From NCBI RefSeq assembly GCF_014529535.1, contig NW_023503653.1:1-64000 (forward strand): DNA of 64,000 nt, given 5' to 3'. A program made the translations under genes and the position numbers. The notes beneath the pieces are model-generated. The model searched no databases, had not been told where the DNA came from, and saw nothing but the letters and a program-made list of their open reading frames with translations. Shown piece after piece: positions 58,486-64,000 of this stretch. How positions within the stretch are numbered: position 1 is the stretch's first letter; each line of letters opens with the position of its first letter. The stretch is from Bradysia coprophila. Its lineage: Eukaryota > Arthropoda > Insecta > Diptera > Sciaridae.

Positions 58486-61228
58486 GAAAGATAACCTACA
58501 CACAGTGCATTTCTACGTTAACGTCATCTATGCGCGCACATAGCAAGTATGATTGAGGTAAACAAATTGTTCAGAATGTGTTTTGATTGTTTATCACACG
58601 GTAAGTGTGTGTTAGTAGATCAGCTGGTGCTTATTCTGCACATGGAAAACTTTTAACAATTGTAAAGTTTATTTTTATAGACTTTTAAAAGAGAAAACCG
58701 AAGACCAGTTAATTATAACTTGCCTTGTGGTACTTGTCATTGAATTTTTGCATATATATTTTGACAGATTCCCCAAGGCAAGTTAAAATAACTGATCTGA
58801 ATTATATTTACTTCCAATGCCTCCTTTTCTCTATGGACAATTAGAGAAAATACGCGTGTCGCCAGATAAAATTATCACCCGGAAAATAATGAAATAATCA
58901 TATAAATGCCACTGAGTCAGTTTTTGAATTTCAGCTAGGAAGGTTGTAACAAATTTTTTGCTTGCTTCGCCACGGGCTTTTTTTTGATCCTTTGTAGAAT
59001 ATTTCTACAATTCTCCCTTCGAGAGTAACAGATTCTTAAGAGCTATCCAGAATTTTGATCCAACATCAATTAAGGAAGAATTTTATTGCATTTCAGCAGC
59101 ATCTCAATTTTAATTTTCATTTCAATACAAAATCGCAAAATAGAGAAACTGACAGATCGTAACAAAGAAGAAAAAAACTCTCTCTGACGTATAAATGTAC
59201 ACGACTAATGGCGTGGATTCGAAGCGGTGGAATGTACAACTATTCGGTGAAAAATATAAGAAATTTGTATTTCACCGACATACAACCAGTCGGACCAGAC
59301 TTTAGGAGATGATTTTTTCATTTCAAAAATTGACCCTCGGTCCAACTTGAAGCCACACCAAAACCACGTTTAAATTTGTTAAATTTGTTAAATTTTAAAC
59401 TGCTCGACGTAATCGGAATTGAAATTTAGTTTTTTATGTTGGTATATCTAACCAAAGTACAGACTGACACAAAGCGACGTAAGTATCGAATTTCTCTTGT
59501 TCAAAATGGTCAAAATGTCATATTTGAAAGGAAAAGGCTCGCTGCACACTAGGGTGGGTCGATATTAAAAACTTGAAAATCCACACCTAGTGACATGTGT
59601 AGCTGGCCAAAACTAGTCAAACTGCATCATTACTTTTTCTTTTCCGAATACTTTTGAGTACCGCACTATAGATTGAACGGGTCTGTCAGGCTTCTTTGAA
59701 ATTTTCATAGAATTTTTTTTTGAAAAAAGCTTTTCAAAGCCTTGTAGAGGCTGAAATAGACTAAAACAAACAAACTCAACTTAATTTGAAAAAATCGGTG
59801 CAGTCGAAGTGAAAAAATGTACATTTTCTATAAAAAATTGGGGGTCTGTCAACTTTGAACCATAATGTACAATAAACTTCCTCAAATTTGATTAAATCTT
59901 TCTGTTAGAGTTAGAATAGGTAAAAACGACAATGATGGATATTGTCGGAATGGCTCAGATTGATTATTACCGAAGTAATAGTTCCAGAGGACTATTAGAA
60001 AAAAAATTCATGTTAAAAACGTCATTTTTCGAAGCAGTAGATTCTGTTGTTAGAACGAAATATGTTCCTTCGAATCTACTACTACTACTACTTCTACTAC
60101 TACAACGCTACATAAATGCATTTCAGATTAGTTTGATATTTCCAAAAATCTCTCACACAAGTTGTGCAAACATTGAAAATTATATACTAATCATGTCTTT
60201 GTAGAGACCAAATTATTTTAAAGTGACTATTTGCACCGTGTGGAAATAGCTAAAGTATTATACAATGACTATTTGCACAATTTGCAAATAGCATCAACCT
60301 ATTTGAAGTAGAACAAAATCAATTCGATACCAACGTCGCTGTGTGAAGCTCCGATAAAAAAACAAATTTGATAGTTTTAATAATCATCAATGTTCCCAGT
60401 CAATTAAGAGTTTCTAGTCAATGGTATTTTGCCATAAGATTTGAATACGCCCTAGCGAATTCAAATTTCCCGCCAAAATGTCATAGACTGGGATCTTTTA
60501 ATTGACATGGAACATCGACGACTTTTAAAACTCTCAATAAATCTAAAACTGTGTTTTCCAGAGATGAACACACTGTACCACCGCGAGACCCAAAAAAAGA
60601 GACTTTTTGACCGTTGAAAAAATTTGTTCTCTGGCGACTGATTATAGTGCGTTGTCATTCCTTATGGCGGAAAGGTGCTTAGTTTTGGACCGGATACTTT
60701 TCAGATATTAATCCTATTTCACAGCCAAGTGGTCAACATTACCCTAAATTTTAAAGTGGTCGCCATTCCCCCACTTTTCCCTATATTGTCGCAGAATTCC
60801 GAATCAACCTATATCTCTGGTAACCTTAACAATGTAAAATGATCATTATCTTGCTGTTATGCTCGAATTATTAACAAGTTATAGACATAGCCAAACGATG
60901 ATTTCTTAATCTCAATAATTTTACTTGAAGCACCCTTTGACACCTGCGATAATTTTCATTTTCGCAGGGCTTCGCAAGTAAAATACGTAATTTTTGGGGA
61001 GATTATTATTTTGCCTAGAGTGAGGTTTGTAGCCAGAGCTATAATCCCTTGTTGCGCAATGTACTATTTTTATGCCTAAATTGCACTTTAGAAAAGCTCA
61101 CTTGTTTGTCAACATTTCAGTATAAACTGAATGCATCCAGCAGGTCACGATTTTTGAACGATCAAAAAATCACAGATTTTAACTTTATTTATAAGTCAGT
61201 TCTTTGTTACAAACTAAAACTGTATAAA
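58486..61228. other. Intergenic, repeat fragments, Vha16 upstream region
   Basis: Contains a cttgccttgtggtacttgtc repeat with an inverted partner (58690-58830), a lone ctagggtgggtcg hAT-like end near 59549, and gactatttgcac words (60220-60290) shared with the element at 37.7-39.9 kb. The final few hundred bases presumably include the Vha16 promoter. No other gene recognised. Confidence 0.45.
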
Positions 61229-61818
61229 ATGAGTGAAACGAGTCCAGTTTATTCTCCTTTTTTTGGTGTAATGGGCTCTGCTGCAGCTATAATTTTTAGT
61301 TGTCTTGGCGCTGCTTATGGTACCGCTAAATCTGGTAACTTTTATGTAAAACAACTCTTTTATGCTTGTACAAGCTAAACGGTTCAATTCTTAAAAGGAA
61401 CTGGAATTGCCGCCATGGCTATCATGAAACCTGAACTAATTATGAAAGCAATAATTCCGGTGGTTATGGCGGGTGAGACAGGTCCACGCTTTTTTGTAAA
61501 ACGAAACTAATTCCCACAAATGCCGTTCCAGGTATTATTGCAATTTACGGGCTAGTTGTGGCGATTTTGATAGCCGGAAAATTAGAACCATCTCCGAAAT
61601 ACACGCTTTACGACGGGTTCATTCATTTGGGTGCAGGTCTTGCGGTTGGATTTTCCGGATTGGCTGCTGGTTTTGCGATTGGTATTGTTGGTGACTGCGG
61701 CGTTCGTGGTGTCGCTCAACAGCCCCGTCTATTTGTTGGTATGATATTGATCCTTATCTTTGCTGAAGTTTTGGGTCTATACGGTTTGATTGTGGCTGTC
61801 TACCTTTACGCTAAGTGA
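61229..61818 (+). CDS. Vha16: V-type proton ATPase 16-kDa proteolipid subunit c
   Basis: Proton-carrying c-ring subunit of the membrane V0 sector in endolysosomal and plasma membranes. Three exons, 61229-61334, 61398-61472 and 61532-61818, joined in phase across introns of 63 and 59 bp, encode 155 aa, close to the usual 155-160. The start [16 protein letters not shown] and four hydrophobic helices fit the family. The essential carboxylate is Glu139 in [18 protein letters not shown] and [19 protein letters not shown] are also present. Cys116 replaces the Ala usual in GDAGVRG. Several paralogues exist in Diptera and I cannot tell which this is. An AATAAA lies 34 bases past the stop. Confidence 0.95.
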
Positions 61819-61852
61819 ATGACGAGAACTAACTGTTATCCAAATTTTGTCG

Positions 61853-61858
61853 AATAAA
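61853..61858 (+). terminator. Poly(A) signal of Vha16
   Basis: AATAAA shortly after the stop codon. Confidence 0.7.
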
Positions 61859-62499
61859 GACATAATGGTCGGTGTTATGTGTGCGAAGATTGTTGAAATT
61901 ATTAATATTTTTGGAATGTTGTTATGGATGCGTTAGTGGTGCTTCAGAGTGACATTTTGGACATGAGTGGTTCCTAGATTTTGGGATCCCCTCGGACTTC
62001 TCAGGCATTTCTTCTAAAACGAGTGATATCCCAACAAAAACCTCTAAATAGCAAACAGTGACGCTGCCATTGTGTTTCAAATTCTAAAATGCGAGATGAT
62101 GCGTTCAGCTTCGACACTTTTTCTTTATTGACAGAACCAACGCAATTCAAGCTTGAGTGGCACTCTAAATAGGGTACTTCAACCTGACAGTGTGTCACAC
62201 AACTGTAAAAATATTTTCATGCAATCAGTACTTTCCGCAGCTGCCCACTATGATCACTTTTGCTTGAAGGGTTAATGTGACCCAAGTCCTTCATCTTACT
62301 TACAAAATAACTGATATCGCTGAGGGTAACGCATTGTGCGTCGTACGCAAAGGTTTTATCAACAAAAAATTCACTCACAAAATTTATGAAAGAAAGTTTT
62401 ACAAAAAGAAATGTGCGTCACAAGTGGCAGATGTTGAGGAACGTATTGTTAGGAAAATTGTTGAAAAATGTACTGAAAGAATTTAAACGAAAGAAAACC
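61859..62499. repeat. Fragments of two MITE families
   Basis: 62150-62270 resembles the tgcttgaagtgcgttg MITE in reverse (acagtgtgtcacac, cactatgatcacttttgctt). 62271-62440 is one arm of the gcgtcac foldback family (actgatatcgctgagggta, gcgtcacaagtggcagat). Confidence 0.65.
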
Positions 62500-63185
62500 G
62501 AATCATCTACCATCCCAAAATTTAGGTACCAACCTCGGAACACCACACTTATGTCGAAAATAACCCAAATCCATCAAAAAATTTCATAGAAGCTAGAAAG
62601 TGCCAGAGGAATCATCTGTCATCCCAATATTTAGGAACCAACTTTGGACCACCTCATTCATGTCGAAAATAACCCAAATCCATCAAAAAATCCGATGGAA
62701 GTTACTAAGTGCCAGAGGAATCATCTGTCATCCCAAAATTTAGGAACCAACCTTGGAACACCTCACTCATGTCGAAAATAACTCGAATCCATCGAAAAAT
62801 CTGATGGAAGTTAGGTAGTGCCAGAGGAATCATCTGCCATCCCAAAATTTAGGAACCAACATCGGAACACCACACTTATGTCGAAAATAACCCAAATCCA
62901 TCAAAAAATCTCATAGAAGCTAGAAAGTGCCAGAGGAATCATCCCAATATCTAGGAACCAACTTTGGACCACCTCATTCATGTCGATAATAACCCAAATC
63001 CATCAAAAAATCCGATGGAAGTTACTAAGTGCCAGAGGAATCATCTGTCATCCCAAAATTTAGGAACCAACCTTGGAACACCTCACTAATGTCGAATATA
63101 ACCCAAATCCATCGAAAAATCCGCTGGAAGTTAGGAAGTGCCAGAGGAATCATCTGTCATCCCAAAATTTGGGAACCGACCTAGT
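62500..63185. repeat. 109-bp tandem repeat, about 6.3 copies
   Basis: gaatcatc starts at 62500, 62609, 62718, 62827, 62936, 63038 and 63147: 109-bp spacing except one of 102. Units 1 and 4, 2 and 5, and 3 and 6 are most alike, so the array grew by duplicating a three-unit (327-bp) block. Confidence 0.95.
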
Positions 63186-64000
63186 GGAAGTTAATACTTA
63201 ATGATCCCAACAATTCCCACCAAGAAATACATCCCAAAACAACACACACCATTCACCACATTAACATCCATATCATGCAACAACATATACAACTCACACA
63301 CACACATAAAAATTGGCTTTTATATGGCATTTGTATGGAGACTTTGGGGAGCTCAAGCTCCCAAGATATGAGTTTTTTCCAATTTTTGAAAATTCCATTC
63401 TTATTTTTGGGCCAATATTAGCCTATAACCAAAATCTATAGAAACGTTTAGTAGTTGCTGGATCCACTTTTCCATAGGAACTAACTGACTAACTAACTAA
63501 CGTAGGCGATTTGCGTTATCTGAAAATTCGAGATTTTGCTTATTTTCATTCAAATATCAAGTTTTCGAACTTCAATATCTCGGCCAATTTTGAAGCTGCA
63601 GTAACGTGTGATAGCTCGTTGAACTCGTTAGAGTTAAGGGGAAGAAGTCAAAAAGGTGCTGTAAATATGCTCCGCCGTCCTCAAAAAAATTTTGTTAAAT
63701 CATTTTTGGTAGTGGACTAACATCACGCCCGCTTACTAACGTGCGTATGGAAAATGGTGCCAGATTTTTTTATATTTCCAAAATTTGTTTGATACACTAA
63801 CCCGTTTCAGTACTTCATTTCGAGTACTACTCATGCTTGAAGTGCGTTGGTGAAATCAATTTTTTGAGAATCGAATCTGAAAGTGTCACCTCGAGCGATA
63901 CCATTTATTTTAGAAGTTGAAACAAAAGGGCTACGCCACTCTGTTTACTTTAGAGGTTTTTGTTGGGATTCTAGATAGTGACGACATGAATGACCTAAAA
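63186..64000. other. Repeat-derived intergenic DNA
   Basis: 63470-63720 contains actgactaactaactaacg and gtgtgatagctcgttgaact, matching element E in reverse. 63785-63850 is a fragment of the tgcttgaagtgcgttg MITE, and 63870-63980 another piece of the gcgtcac foldback family. No gene recognised. Confidence 0.5.

Overview
The window looks like nuclear DNA of an insect, most likely a dipteran and possibly a nematoceran such as a fungus gnat. The grounds are multi-exon genes with short GT-AG introns (many of 50-65 bp), proteins whose family resemblance is to Drosophila-type orthologues, an AT-rich background, and very dense MITE, foldback and satellite DNA. The order is inferred; the species cannot be named from this sequence.

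Layout. Bases 1-8608 are a 151-bp satellite array that ends inside a dispersed element (8609 to about 9460). A divergent gene pair follows: ISCA2 (minus, 10622-11091), a mitochondrial A-type Fe-S assembly protein, and HBS1 (plus, 12161-18075), the ribosome-rescue GTPase. HBS1 carries a second, in-phase terminal exon (13509-14146) that looks like the Ski7-like alternative end known from animal HBS1L. From 46625 back to 22652 (perhaps 20488) on the minus strand runs one large gene for a PP2A B56 gamma/delta-type regulatory subunit (Drosophila wrd / PP2A-B' type). I assembled it from ten scattered pieces whose phases agree: two alternative N-terminal starts, a shared core, and two or three alternative C-termini. 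Its introns hold most of the palindromes in the window. A single-exon secreted Cys-rich protein lies at 50593-52173 (minus). A three-exon V-ATPase proteolipid subunit c gene (Vha16 type) lies at 61229-61818 (plus). The rest is repeat-rich intergenic DNA.

Repeats. At least a dozen long inverted repeats (0.1-2.2 kb) occur, several with clear TA or 6-8 bp target duplications. Two are foldback-type elements carrying minisatellites (18-bp and about 47-bp units). Other tandem repeats have units of 109, 146-149 and 18 bp. Many TIR MITEs recur; the clearest family ends in GGTTTGTTCC and is flanked by TA.

The genes are housekeeping genes with no shared pathway: Fe-S biogenesis, ribosome rescue and mRNA decay, phosphatase targeting, proton pumping and secretion. 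No operon-like logic applies. The most interesting biology is alternative-exon usage in HBS1 and the B56 gene, a perfect 23-bp hairpin around a B56 splice acceptor, and the foldback elements. Exon boundaries were placed by eye from splice consensus, reading phase and remembered family similarity, without transcript data or database searches.
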